Assembly (NCBI GenBank): GCA_025024175.1
Contig: QCXZ01000064.1
Span: 16,926,001 to 16,990,000, forward strand
DNA from: Rhyzopertha dominica
Lineage: Eukaryota; Arthropoda; Insecta; Coleoptera; Bostrichidae
Reading direction: 5' to 3'
DNA: 64,000 nt
In this document: piece after piece, positions 47,969 to 60,743 of the stretch
Layout: every line of letters begins with the position of its first letter
How positions within the stretch are numbered: the first letter of the stretch is position 1
Notes under the pieces: model-generated
What the model was told of the DNA's origin: nothing
The model's database searches: none
Seen by the model: the letters and a program-made list of their open reading frames with translations, nothing else
Position numbers and translations under genes: made by a program

Positions 47969-50900
47969 CATATCAGATGACGTAATCCTGAAAAGCCCAA
48001 TTTTACCTATCTTGTTTTATCTTTTATGGAGTAGGTATGCATTAACATACTAAAAGCTTGCAAAATGATTTCGTCCTTGTATAACAAGCTAACAATTGTA
48101 ATGTACGATATCCTGGAATGAAGTATCAAGTTCTTTTAATTTGGGATCCTCTACAAGTTTCTCATCGCTGCGTCTAACTTACACATGCAGAAGTTTGCTC
48201 GTTATCCAGAGAACGTTTTTAACCAAACGAAATACGCATTTATATAATTGAAGTTCTGCATTCGAAGGCAGGCATAACGCTCCCCCATCGTTAAATATCA
48301 AGTTCCGCTCTCTATAGCGCACGAAATACAATTCGTGTAATTATGACGATACCACCTTAGAAAGCACTCAGTTTTCCGCATTGTTCACGGCCGACGGGAG
48401 GAATGTGGAAACATTTTCGCGAGAGACGAGCTGTCCCGGCGTTTTACTAATTTATATGTTTTGTATTCGCATCGCTCGTAATGGGTGTTCTATTGTCACA
48501 ATGAGAACTTGACACTTTCGCTCCGGCAGTTTTTGTTTTATAAATTGGAATGGGAAGAGGATAGGATTGCTTGCAGCTGGAACGAGATTTTCTCCCAAAA
48601 AGGGTCTGTTTCAATCAATTGCTACGCGCTACGGAATGGGATTGAATTGTTTTGTGGCTATTTGCACAATTCAGGTGTTCTGGAAGCACTTACCATTTAG
48701 CATTTACCTTTAAAGTGAGAGATATAAATACCGAAGCTGCGCTTTGAAAAAGAAATCTTAGAGCAATATACAGTTTCCCATTTTTGTGGAATGCAAGATG
48801 TCCTTATTCCAGGGACGTCAGGATCTTGTACTGTGGACAGGATTAATAATAAAAACTACTCCAATACATATGGCTGAAAGACAGACAGCTCTTTCAGAAA
48901 CTTCGAAATTTTCCTCAAACCATAGCCACTTGAAATTATCACACCGAGACATGCAGGAAATGCTGTCAATACAAAGAAACTGTATACAACATAATAAGCA
49001 GATGCAGGTACAAAAGTCTTCCACACATACAACATGGCAATGCATACATACACAAACTGATCACAGAAAAATCACCTTTACTATAAATACACAACAGCAA
49101 AAATTCTAGAAAACAGCAATTACAAATTATTATACTAAGGCACGAAAATCCGCACAGATAAAATATATTCGATACGATCGACCTGACCGTATCCCAATAT
49201 AAAACTAACTACACCCATGTTGCTGTGAAAATCAGGAAAATATGGAAAGATAAAGGGGTAGAAATATTGTAATCCAAACCATCCCACATAGTCAACGCAC
49301 ATCTCAAACAAGTGATATCGTTCATAAATTTCTATTACAGACTTTAGGCGACTCGGCTCTAGTCGTCACCAGGAAGTAGGTACTTCATTTGAAGGTTATA
49401 ACAAACACATACAATATATTTTATTTAAAAAAAAACACATTAATAATTAGCAAGACACCAACTATGCCTTTTAAGCTTTTATGCGGGAAGTGTCTCTATA
49501 TATGTCAGACGTACGTTAACGACTGCCTTATAGGTAAGTATTGATTACAGAATTTCCGGTATTATAGTATTTGTTTTGTCATCATGTTCAACTTTGATAG
49601 CACATGACCATTACCTACAAGCACATTTCTAATAATAGTTTAGTTTTTAGTTTTTTTTTTGCCGCGGGTGGATATGACTAGCTTACAGAAATGTTCAACA
49701 TGAGCCCGTTGTTTGTGCGTATTTGGTTCAACACCGACTAGATTTTACCGAAAATAAATCAGTTCTTAGCAGATCTAACAATACAGTAAAGCTTGATATC
49801 GTCCACAAAGATGCAAAGAGTCTTATATACACCAACGACCCTACACTGGCCCCTGAGAAACACCAGACATGGCGGCACGCACTTAAAAACTGCATTCGCT
49901 ATAACTAAAAATAAGCAATCTATCAATACAACAGGACTAGACGGGCTAATGTAATTGTCCAGGAAAACTAGTATAAACCTTATTCAGCAAATTATTATTA
50001 ACTATTTGATTAAAATAACGAAAATCCGTGACAATTGTATCGATTTAATACAAGCCATCAAAAATATCATAGACGTATCGAGCAAAGGCAGAAAGATTTA
50101 CGCAGTAGGTCCTTTATACAGGGGTCTAAAATCGGCATAAATAAACCCGTACAATACAGATTCGAAAACGTTTGAACAATTGGTCGAGATAGCAATTGGT
50201 CAATAATTACAAACATCAGTCGTATCACCATCACTGCCTTTGTGTACAGGACACAGGCGTAATTTAGATATTCGCAAAAATCTATACCAATGATGGAGCT
50301 TGATTTTTCATTGTCATAAAGACATCAAGAACGAAATAACTGCAAAATGAACGATAGTAGGGTTTACGTAATAAAGCAGAGCAAAGATCAGTACACATTC
50401 GATATAGTGCTAAAAATTTTTAGAAAAATCTGGCGGTAGAAGTGACAATATTGTTTAATTATTACAAGCTCGAGAACATACCCCAAAAAACACGCCTTAT
50501 GGAACAACCTACGCCAGAAAAATGGCAGGTATTGTTAAAGGTGAAGAAGGCACATATATGCCACAAACCACCCTATCATAGTACGATACCCTTATGTGTC
50601 TAGGCCGATGTGAAAAAGATGATTTCATCTCATAAGTTTATTTGTAATAAAATGGTGAAACGCCATTAAAAGCGAAAATAGGTAGTAATAATGGGTTTCC
50701 GTAAAATGCTTTACAATCTTAATTAAGTACATATTCTGCAAAAACATTCGCCTGGTCAAATGGCAAATCAAACCAGCTATTGGAATAATGGTACATTGGA
50801 AATGAAGTAAAACCTACGTGTACCTGTAACGCTAAAATTTGCGAGCGGGAATAGAAGGAAACTGTTTATGAAACTATACAATATAGCGGATTAAAGCAAG

Positions 50901-51649
50901 ATAAATTTGTAAAATACGAAAAAGCACAAAAGTGAAGCTTACATAGCAATCTACAGTTGAAACTCTTGTTACGTACGACTTGTGGAGTCAAAGACAGCAT
51001 GAGAGTCGCGTAACAGAAAAGCTTAGGCAGTATCAAAGCTAGGGAATTCTGGTACACCTCTCCTGCAGAAATGGAGCAGTTACATCGCGCGGATGCATCT
51101 TAAAACCAACTGAATAGATTTACGATCGGGGCTTCCCCGGTCTGCATCCGACACTCGCTGCAACAGAATTTCTCGCCTTTATGCGTACACAGAAAGGGGA
51201 TCGAGCTGTGTGTCGAAATAATATTTATAATGCATTTGAAACGTAAACCGGCGGCACCTTCCGCCTTGCCACTGGCATTCGAGACGCCTCCAGCAACCCC
51301 TCTCGGTATATCATTTTGATAGTGACATTTCCTAAACTATTGCTCGCAATAGGGCTGCCATACTAAAAAGAGTGACGCACGTGAGAACTGGAGCAGCGTC
51401 GCATATCGGGGTAATTTGTTTCGGTGTCCTCACACCTTGTCAGTACGATTACCTAACAAACATGGCTTGACACTGCTTAGACGTGTTCATAAAGTGGCCA
51501 AGTTCATTGCTAACTTTGATGTCAACTTAATTATTTATATTAAATTATGTCTACTGTCCGCTGATAAAACGTGTCCTGCAAAATGTTCCTGATGACCGTC
51601 ACTTATGTAGTAGACATTTGGTAGCCAGTAGCGTAGATTTGTGAGTTAT
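47969..51649. other. Long tract without a recognisable gene
   Basis: Frames at 48485-48700, 48786-49109, 49723-49908 and 49955-50140 are short and resemble nothing known. The 49.7-50.6 kb part has a coding-like composition in patches, perhaps an old transposon, but I cannot assign it. Confidence 0.4.
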
Positions 51650-51651
51650 TA

Positions 51652-52371
51652 GGGAGTTTGCGAATATCGGTGTTGAGAATACCGTAAACGGTAACGTCAA
51701 CTGGAGCAGCATGCGCATGCGCAAAATTTTACCGTAATGTTTAGCGTTACGGGAATACGCTATTTGATGTGATATACCGTATCACGATACCGGGTGGTGT
51801 TATATTGATGCATAGTGGTGTGCAATATGATGACAAGAAAAGAACGGCTACGCTTTGGGATACGGGTCGATTTAGATCTTTTGCGTGAAGTGCTAGCACA
51901 AAATACTTTCGAAGATGTGAGTTGATGGCCGACGATCCACGCTAAGTGTGTTGAAGCAACATGCAAAAAATTTACTTTGGGTGCTTTGAAAGACCATGTG
52001 GAACATCTTGATTTGTTTTTTTTTTAGTTTTTGCGATGTAACTCTGTATATGATGCTGCAACCATTTGATGTTTGGATGTGCATACATTCTTTTGTGTTT
52101 GATACATCCAAATTTAATCGCTCTTATATTTATTTTCTCAGCGTGTCTGCTTTTTTGCAAAAGCCCATGTGTAAAAGCATCTTTCACACCATTTTCATTG
52201 AATTCGCCAAATACAACTACATCAATAACTGCTTCCATATTATAGTTTATGTTGGTTGCGTTGTACGTCAAGTGACTGTAAACTACCCATTCTGTCAGTT
52301 TGAAATACCGTCTCTCAGTCATGTGATTTTAGCGTTTACGGTATTAAAATCCACGGTAACCGCAAACTCCC
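51652..52371 (+). mobile_element. DNA transposon relic with TIRs and TA flanks (720 bp)
   Basis: The termini are inverted repeats: GGGAGTTTGCG at 51652 and CGCAAACTCCC ending at 52371. A second matching block, AATACCGTAAACG, lies about 30 bp inside each end. TA flanks both sides (51650-51651 and 52372-52373). ATT flanking is also possible (51648-51650 and 52373-52375 in part), so the target size is uncertain. It contains a small broken Myb/SANT-like frame but no recognisable transposase catalytic domain, so it is probably an internally deleted copy. Confidence 0.65.
51827..52027 (+). pseudogene. Myb/SANT-like DNA-binding domain fragment with one in-frame stop
   Basis: It starts ATGATGACAAGAAAAG and reads RVDLDLLREVLAQNTFEDVS, then a TGA at 51923-51925. 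In the same frame it continues with W (51926) and KKFTLGALKDHVEHLDLF before a stop at 52025-52027. The pattern LLREV.A.NPF...W..I......FT.RA.KDHV..L matches Myb/SANT-like domains found in small DNA-binding proteins of DNA transposons (Harbinger and related groups) and in genes domesticated from them. The position inside a TIR element fits. Only one stop breaks the domain. Confidence 0.55.
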
Positions 52372-52373
52372 TA

Positions 52374-55300
52374 TTGTAACATAAACTCATTATAACTTCT
52401 GGATATCATTTATATGTACAGGTGTAAGTACTTAGCGTACGCGGTGGCCTAATTTTTTGCTACTATGTCAAATAACTATGGTATCAATAGGTTGAATAAC
52501 AGTGTATATATAATATTGCGTTTGATAGTATTCTTTGAGTATTGTCCAAAGCTTATTATAACTGATTTTTGTGGACGATGCTGCTCATACTATTACCTCC
52601 ATGAAGTTCTATTCAGATAACCTAAATTAAATCGTACACCGAAATATTGTCTAACTTGACAATTACATTCGAATATGCTGGTTGTGACATAATGACTTTC
52701 CCCAAAAATAATTAGTATTGACTGCAATTAAGTACACTATTGGTAAGATTACAATAGAAACGATGTTACACAAAAAAGACCTGCGTGTAATGTTTTATTT
52801 ATCTGGCTTTCGCATTTGTTATACTCGTCGCACCATACGAGCCAATTTTGGAAACTTCTTGGTTTATTTTAAGGGAATAATTTGTTTTATCCATCTTAAT
52901 TGTATCAAAACTTTAATGAGAATAAAATTCATTGATTTTTTATACCCCGATCGACACAACACTTACTGTTTCACTTTGCTTTATGTAACTCATTTTGAGT
53001 TAATTAGTCTCAACTCCATTGTACGAAACTATTCGTGGCATTATTGACGACAATAAAACATAAGTTGCATTAAGATTCCATAATACATGTCTCATTTGTA
53101 CGCTGGCTCTACTCTGGTTGTATGGCACCAAAATTCGGCTAACATAAGCCTAACAGTCAGCGTCAGATCTTAGACAAAGTTTCTTCTTCCAGGCCCTTAT
53201 GCCGTGGTCTAATTGCGTTATCATTCTCCGGAAGTTTCACTGCTCCTCACTAGCAGCATCTTCAATGATGTGTTCAATCCGATGGTTTGACCTAAATAAA
53301 GAATTTACATACCTTTCTAATGTGGCTAAAATTTTTAAGACATAGTCACCAGAACAAAATTTTATTTTAAAATTAACGGCATAAAAATTGGTAGCGGGGA
53401 GCTCTATATAGACTTTGAAAGCCCTGTAAAATCAAAATACACTGACCGGTGTTGCCAGATTACGCTACTTAACCCAAATCGGCGCCGTGGTGCTTGTTGA
53501 AGCGTCGATCGACGATTTACTGTTTGCTGTAAAAAGTTGTAGCGATAACCAGAATATTCAAAAGCAGCTGTAATTTAATGCTGCGGCAGTAAAATATCTG
53601 CGAAATATTTCGTGCACTAATAAAGCAGTAGCTAGTACGTCTCGACAGTTAACTTACACCTTACACCTTACACTTACAGTAGAGGACGCCACAAAGCTGT
53701 AGCGTTTGCCATTTCCTTAGTTGTGCATCATTGTTTAACAACGGCAGTAAGGGTTACCTGCAAATGCCGCACAGCCCCACTGTGTACAAATACGTACGTG
53801 TCAACGCCCGAAAACTATTCTTTGGGGTTCCAAAGGACTCAAAAAAATAAACACCAAAAACACTTTTCGATCAGTGATTATTCAGCTCACGACAAAACGT
53901 GGTTAACCGTCAGAATAGCATAAAATCACATGCGCGTTTTTGAAAATCGTATGACGTGATTATTCGTAAACAAAATAAACCCTTAATTAATTGAAACTCA
54001 ACAAGTGCACCTTCGATAATACCAACCTGTTAAGTAAATTTATGTCTTTTGAGCATAAATAACAACACCCCGTACATTTAAACTAAACAGACAATACTTC
54101 AGAAGTTTATATCAAAAGGACACGCAAGTATAAGTTTAGAACCAACACATACAATATTCTGCCTGTGATTTTTGTCTCTATTTGCACGTGTCTGACAGCG
54201 ATGATTTTCGTTTGGCATCAGTATGCGGGATGATTTTATGATTCTGGTTGTTATATTATATATAGCATTCCTGATATCGAGTGTTCGTACAATTCAGTAA
54301 TTCATTGCAAGATCTATAATGCGTTTATTTATGATATCGTTAGTATTCATTTCTATTTTATACTGCTTGTGGTTATTTAAAAAAAAGAACAGACATAAAC
54401 CACAATTTCGCTAAATTATATAGCTCTCTTCGTATTATATTAACCATTAGAATTACATCTAATCACTGAAAAAGCACCTCAAAAAACATAGCAATAATAC
54501 CACCCCCTCAATTTCAGACTCTGCATCTGGGAATAGTGTTTCGGAATTCAGAAATATTCAGCCAAGGTTCAAGACGATGCCCTTGCATATCATTTATTAT
54601 GGCTTTAGGAGCTCCATCAATATCAGTTGCATTTCCCCAACTCTACAGTGAACACACAGCCCTTCCGAGAATAATACATGACACAAAAAATACGTTATTG
54701 TTTCTGTGACGTTAATTTCCTGAGCAGCTATGAAATATTTGTGCGCACTCGTTTCAAGAATGCCAATACTGTAAGACTGCCTGTCGCTCGAATAAGCTAA
54801 TAAAAGCCATGCAATGTCGCGGTTATACGTGGAAACAATTCTCCAAGAATGCACAAGGCAGTAAATGTGTTACTCTTTTTTATGAAATGGGAACTAAGGA
54901 CGGGTGAGTAAAATGAAATTCCAGCGGGGATACCAAGGAGAAGCATTCAATCACCGTTAGTAGTTAACGGATGTCTTGGAGAGAGAACCACTCCCAAATT
55001 GAGATGGACCGGTATATTTCTAACACAAACATTAGAAGTGATTATCGCATCTAAGGTTCAATTATATTGTTATAGTACCTATAAAGGAACAAACTGTATT
55101 CAAAGTATTAATACATATAGGTCAAATGACGTCAGTAATTTGAAGAAAAGGCAGAAAATAATTTCCATTGTGACTTTCTTACAATATGCTTGAGAAATTG
55201 TTTAGATATAGATATATTTTCGCTGCCGTGCCAGTTTACCTATAGTAATATCATCATATTATATAATGTATCGTGGCTACCTAAAAAAGGAACCATTGTG

Positions 55301-55540
55301 AAAATGTGTGGCAAGGTTATGATGGAGAAGAGTGATCTAAGTGATGAATGGTTCAAATGATTTACTCTAGATGCAGATGAAGAAAAAATTCATGTTGGCC
55401 ATATCCTTGACACTCCCACATGTTTTATGCGAACATGTCCATATTCAATACGTGGTACAACTTTGAGCTAAAACGAATATGACGAAGATTAATCATTCCG
55501 CTGGGATTTTGCACTTCAAACGCTCATTGCACAATCAGCA
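52374..55540. other. No recognisable gene
   Basis: A short CTTACAC tandem run lies near 53652-53678. Frames such as 52718-53047 (109 codons) have no recognisable domain. Confidence 0.4.
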
Positions 55541-55665
55541 ATGTAGGTGTCTGCACTTTCCGACCATGGTAACCTATGTCGTAGTTCGTAATGCTACCGC
55601 TAGATGACCGATAAGCGATTTTCACAAAATGAGCTCTGAAGTGCGGCGTAAAACACGTACANGTC
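55541..55665 (+). repeat. Interspersed repeat related to 28006-28130
   Basis: Shares GTCGTAGTTCGTAA, CGCTAGATG..CGATAAGCGATT, CACAAAATGA and GAAGTGCGGCGTAA with the copy at 28 kb. An ambiguous base lies at 55662. Confidence 0.6.
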
Positions 55666-56286
55666 AAAAATGGAATGAAGGAAGAACAAGCTGTCGTTAG
55701 TTGAAGAGGAAAATAATAACTGTGACATATGTACATAGATGTTTACCGCTGAAATGCAATCTTCTCATAGTCATAGTGACAATTGTGTTTCCNCTTATAA
55801 TCTACTCTAATGATTCCGAATAGTAATAGCTGCCGACCTAGAGTTACTTAAGATNATTTCGGATACAGGCAGTTAACACGATCACATCACGTCAAAATCA
55901 GTATCACCCATTGCGCAATGGTCAGTTTAGAATATGTGTATCTGTTGCATATCGATTAGATATAATTTAATAGGCCGTTTTGTGATTCTTGTTGGGTTCC
56001 ATCAAAATTACCTAGTTTGCAGCTATAATTATTATTCCTCGACTGCTGTTAGTTCGTTCGTATTTTCTCTCTTGCTGACATTACTCGTCAAATCTGCAAT
56101 CGGTGGCAATGTTCGTTAATGTATCCATCAACTAAGCAAAGTTTTTTTTTGTTTTGAGAATTTGTATGAGCCATGTTGGACGATATCCTTTACTTTATAA
56201 AAACTGTATCAAAATGCAACATCATATATAAGATACGGCAAATAAGGCATATTTTAGTTATTAAAGAATAAATTAATTATTATATA
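55666..56286. other. No recognisable gene
   Basis: Contains ambiguous bases at 55793 and 55855 and a 61-codon frame (55934-56119) without a known domain. Confidence 0.4.
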
Positions 56287-57310
56287 CAGGGTCCGCCACC
56301 TAAAACTACCCAGACTCGTATTTTCTTATTTTTTTTAGGTACAACTTTAAGTTATATGTCAAATTGTAGGTCTTTTTGAACTCTTTAAAAAGAGCATAGT
56401 GAGAGTCCAATTTTTTTCCACATTATGATATTTCGAAAATTAAGTTACTTTTTGTAAATATTTTTTAAACCTTACCCTGTATAATAAATATTGCTTCCTA
56501 GTTGGATGCCGACTTTTGTCTTCTTCAATTTGTGTCATTACCATGTATGCCTAATTTTTACTCCTACTGAATGAAAAACAAGAAAAAACTAGTCGCCGCC
56601 ATGTTCTGTTATAGGGCTGTTTACAATTTTTTAAGTGTTAGTTTAGTAGCTTATTAAGGTACAAATTATACCTACATACCTATCGCTGCACACAAAACCC
56701 CAAAATTTTGAGTAATTTTTAAATAAATCAAGTACAAAGTTCGTTCTAAATAGAGAGAGGCTAGAAAACGAAACCTTGCGATGAGCCTAGTTTGGCTTTC
56801 TACATCGCGCACTAGCCTCGTCGCAGGGTTTCGTTTTCTAGCCTCTCCCTCTTTAAAACGACCTTTGTACTTGATTATTTAAAAGCTACTTAAAATTTTG
56901 GGTTTTTTTGGGCAGCGATGGGTATGTAGGCACAATTTGTACCGTAATAAGCTTCTAAACTAACACTTAAAAATTCTGGACAACCCTATTTAGAAAACAA
57001 GGCGGCGACTAGTTTTTCTTGCCTTTCACTAGCAAAAGAGTAAAAATTACGCATACGTGGTAACGACACAAATTGAAGAAGAGAAAGGCCGGCATTCAAC
57101 TATGAAGCAATATTTATTATACGGGGTAAGGTTAAAAAATACTTACAAAAATTAAATTTAAATACAAAACTTGATCATCTGTAATTTGGACACCCACTAC
57201 GCTATCTTTAAAGAGTTTAAAAAGACCTACAGTTTCACATATAACTTAAGGATGTACCTAAAAAAAATAAAGAAAATACGAGCCTAGGGAGTTTTAGGTG
57301 GCGAACCCTG
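56287..57310 (+). mobile_element. 1.02-kb foldback element (near-complete palindrome)
   Basis: The left arm (56287-56791) and right arm (56811-57310) are inverted copies, nearly 90% identical at the outer ends by eye. Only about 19 bp of loop separates them (between GCCTAGT and ACTAGCC). The ends read CAGGGTCCGCCACCTAAAAC and, inverted, CAGGGTTCGCCACCTAAAAC. The flanks are TATA and TGTA, three of four identical, possibly an old TA-type target site. No coding frame is present. RNA from either strand would fold into a hairpin of about 500 bp. Confidence 0.85.
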
Positions 57311-60167
57311 TGTACAAATATCTGACTTCATAGCAACTAATTTCCAAGAATAAATAGAAGTTTCTACAAGCATAAATGCAAAAGTCAGTTCTTTAAAAAT
57401 ACGCTTGTAAAGTGTCAAGTAAAATGACGGAATCCAGGACGCATTCCAAACCCCGTCTGAATCCCCAATATCATTAGATGGAAATTTCAGAGATACAACC
57501 GCTAATGGAAATTACTCCCGAGACCTAACCTGGTGATGCTTCTCTTCCTTATCTGCAGTTCGGGAAACGGTGTTATCCTGTAAGACCGCGTTTTTATTCT
57601 AACCCATATAAGCTGGGGAAATTTATTTCTGTGGGCGTGCGACAGGTGTTGCTACTCATAGCGGCAATAAAATATGGTAAAATAAATCTGCTTCTACAGG
57701 GATAACTTATTGCTCATTTCCAAGGCAATTTTGCGCCCGCCTGCAATAAAAATTACATTGATTTGTAAGCGGCTTGTGCTCAGAAATTCCGGAACAATGT
57801 GCACTTGCCGGGCGAATGTCCCGTTCGATATAAATTTCCCCGTACTGGCATATGCTATTCTATTACCATTTCGCAGTTTCCAGTTGAAATTTGCGTCAAA
57901 GACCGAGCGTTACCGTTCTGGATGCGATGGAAAAGCATTGCGAATTGGGCCAACACATTTTCTCCAGCAGCGCAAAAGTATAGAACCCGAACGTTGAGCA
58001 GCTAGTGAAACACTCTACTCTTACGGAGAGACCGCCGTAAAGATCGCTTATTGAAACTTCGAAATCGAATTTTCAATTGTATTGTTATAGATTCCTTGTG
58101 TGTATATTCCCCCCATACTTGTTTATATTATCGGAAAAGTACGATTTCGGAATAGACTGTGCATCGGTATAATGCCCGGATCGTTTACGTCCTAGTCCAG
58201 GCGATATGACATAGAATTTCATTTAATTGTTACGGCAACGCTGAGTTACATATATGGGTATGATTCGTGGATTTCGAATTTTATTTAAATACTTACGCGT
58301 TGGTTACCAATAAATTTGTGCTCTATGGAATACCGTTAGAAGCAAGGTAGCACCCCAAGCTTCTCAGTTACTTTAAAAGCAGTTCTGTCTACTATTTTTT
58401 TAACATATCGACTTCATGCAATAGATGTAAATGGGTATGTATTCAGAATTTAAATTTCTATTCCACCCCCTTGATACTCTTGTTAATTTTACATTTAACG
58501 GCTAAGGTCTGTTTGGAGCATTCTTACCAGTTTTTTTTTATGTTGTCACTTAAGAATTTGCCACAAAATATTATTTAAGGTTGTTTATTTGTATAGAGCC
58601 TCGAAAAACTAACATGGCAGAGAACACTAAATAAGCTTTCAATTGTCACTTGTCTCAATGCAATACAACAACTAGAAGATTAGATAATAGTATAATAGGT
58701 TTGGATTGTCAAACCCATATTTTTTAGAGAGGATGTAGAAGACCAAAACTGCCACCATTAATTATTGGTTGGCATTGCTGGTTTCCACTCCGCTGTTGCG
58801 GCATACTTCATATACTTATACCGCTAGACCCTTTGCCTTTTAGGTCTAAAGATATCAATATATTCAGATTTTGACACTGTTCTATTTACAGCAAACATTT
58901 CACCGCAAAAATTATTGTCAAACCATATTGTTGCTCATGGCTTAATATAGAATTATCTCATGCAAGATTATTAGTTTTTATTTCTGTTACGCCATTACCG
59001 CAAGCCTGTAAAATTATGGGCGAAGTGGAAAAATTTTAATTAAGTACCAAGCGATAGGATACGTTTTTCAACATTAAGCGGGGCCTTGGCGTCCTTTACC
59101 ACAAGCACGCGAGCCGGTCATGGCCGTCCCGACGCCGCCTAAACGAGCAACGTTTTCATTTTGAATTTTACCAGAAATTACGTACGATAATATCGCCTCC
59201 ATTCGGGTTATAGTCCGGTGTAATATGGAAACCTCATAAGTATTTTTTGCTCCATTTAATGCGGAAAAATAGTTACTTCCCACACCACTGAAGTTATTTA
59301 AACCCCAATGAAAATAAAAATCATATCATCCATTGATTGTTAGATATAGCAAACAAACAATTAATTTCAACATACACCCGCATCCAATAAAATGTTGAAG
59401 AGGTATTGAACTGTTACACTATATTTTTGTCGTACTTACGATTTATGTGGAAGTTGAATACAGTAAATCATTTGTCGTTACAGCTTACACAGAACAGCAA
59501 TACTAAATTATTAATTATGCATACCATTTCAACAAAGTCCCTGAAAGATGGCATGTGTCAGTTCTATTTCCTATAGATAATTTATTAACTTTGTATCCTT
59601 TTAAAGTCAGTTCAACAGATTCGCTTCTATGGATACGGTGTACATATTAAACAAACTCTTAATAATAACATCTTCAAAACTAATTGATTATATTATTATA
59701 ACTAATATACAACTATATATTGGCATAATGAAAACAGAAATCTTTCTTAGGAAATTCCATTGTTAATCATACATAAAGTTGGGGCTACTCTGCGTGTCAT
59801 AAAACACTGCCTTATTATCAGATTAGTAATATGGTAAGTAATGGCAGGTCGATTAGATGGAGGTAATTCTATAGTCGTTCAATTACATTACTCTGAATAA
59901 ACGTGATGGGTAAACATTTCCAACAGTCCGTTATACCTTGTTCCAACAATATAAACACTCTGAATTAATAATGAATGTACAGTGGAAGTACAGCATTTAT
60001 TGTATCGAACACGTGAAACATTAATTCGGAGATACGGTTGCAATGTGAACAACCCTTTACTTAACAGTCGTACATATATTCCTCCAAGACGTTAAAAATG
60101 CTTAAAACTAAGTAATTAATTAGTGAAAACAAGGTGACATGGACATTGCTCTTCATCTTTGTCCAAA
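57311..60167. other. No recognisable gene
   Basis: Two overlapping frames at 57710-58005 and one at 59074-59283 (minus strand) are open but have no known domain. No repeats or RNA genes were found. Confidence 0.4.
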
Positions 60168-60743
60168 GTTTGTTATTTTCAATAGACCGGGCTGTTTTAT
60201 AGCGCATTCGTTTTAGCGCGCCGAATTAAACAAAAAAGTACGAAGGTGCGACTACCCAACAGTCATGTGTTTTTGAGGTATCTAAGGTTGAAGAATTGCT
60301 GTTCCCGAAGCTTGTTAGTTGATATCTCGGTCACTTGATGTTCAATTGTTTATATCTGAACATTCTTCACAAAAATTCATGAATGTTTTTCATCTAAACT
60401 ACTAGCTTATGGCGTCAAAAAAAGCTTAGCTATTGTAGACTGTTTTATGAACAGCAATTATTTAACATGAGATATCTCAAAGACAAAGGACCGTAGGGTA
60501 ATGGTACTCTAGTACTTTATTGTTTACTTCGATCTTCTTAATCGAATGCGCTATAAAAACTGGGGTCGCTCTATTTAAAATAACAAAGTTGTAGTCGATG
60601 TCTAGGTAAGTTGATGTTAAATTGTTTTTTTTGTAAACACCGCAAAATTCTACTCAAAAATGCACAAGACTTTCCCACTTAAACCACTAGTACACAACGT
60701 CAAGTAAAAAAGTGAGCTATTGCAGACTGCTACCGAGAACAGC
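60168..60743 (+). repeat. Degenerate direct and inverted repeats
   Basis: 60321-60455 and 60597-60743 are direct repeats (offset about 280 bp, perhaps 65-70% alike), both ending in AGCTATTG.AGACTG and GAACAGC. In addition 60168-60214 is an inverted match of 60539-60587 (TTGTTATTTT..ATAGAGC and AGCGCATTCG parts). This looks like an old, partly rearranged mobile element of unknown family. Confidence 0.45.

Noticed and set aside
49723..50620. Patchy coding-like sequence, perhaps an old envelope or gag
   Set aside because: No motif could be matched; stops are frequent and the reading depends on choosing frames at will.
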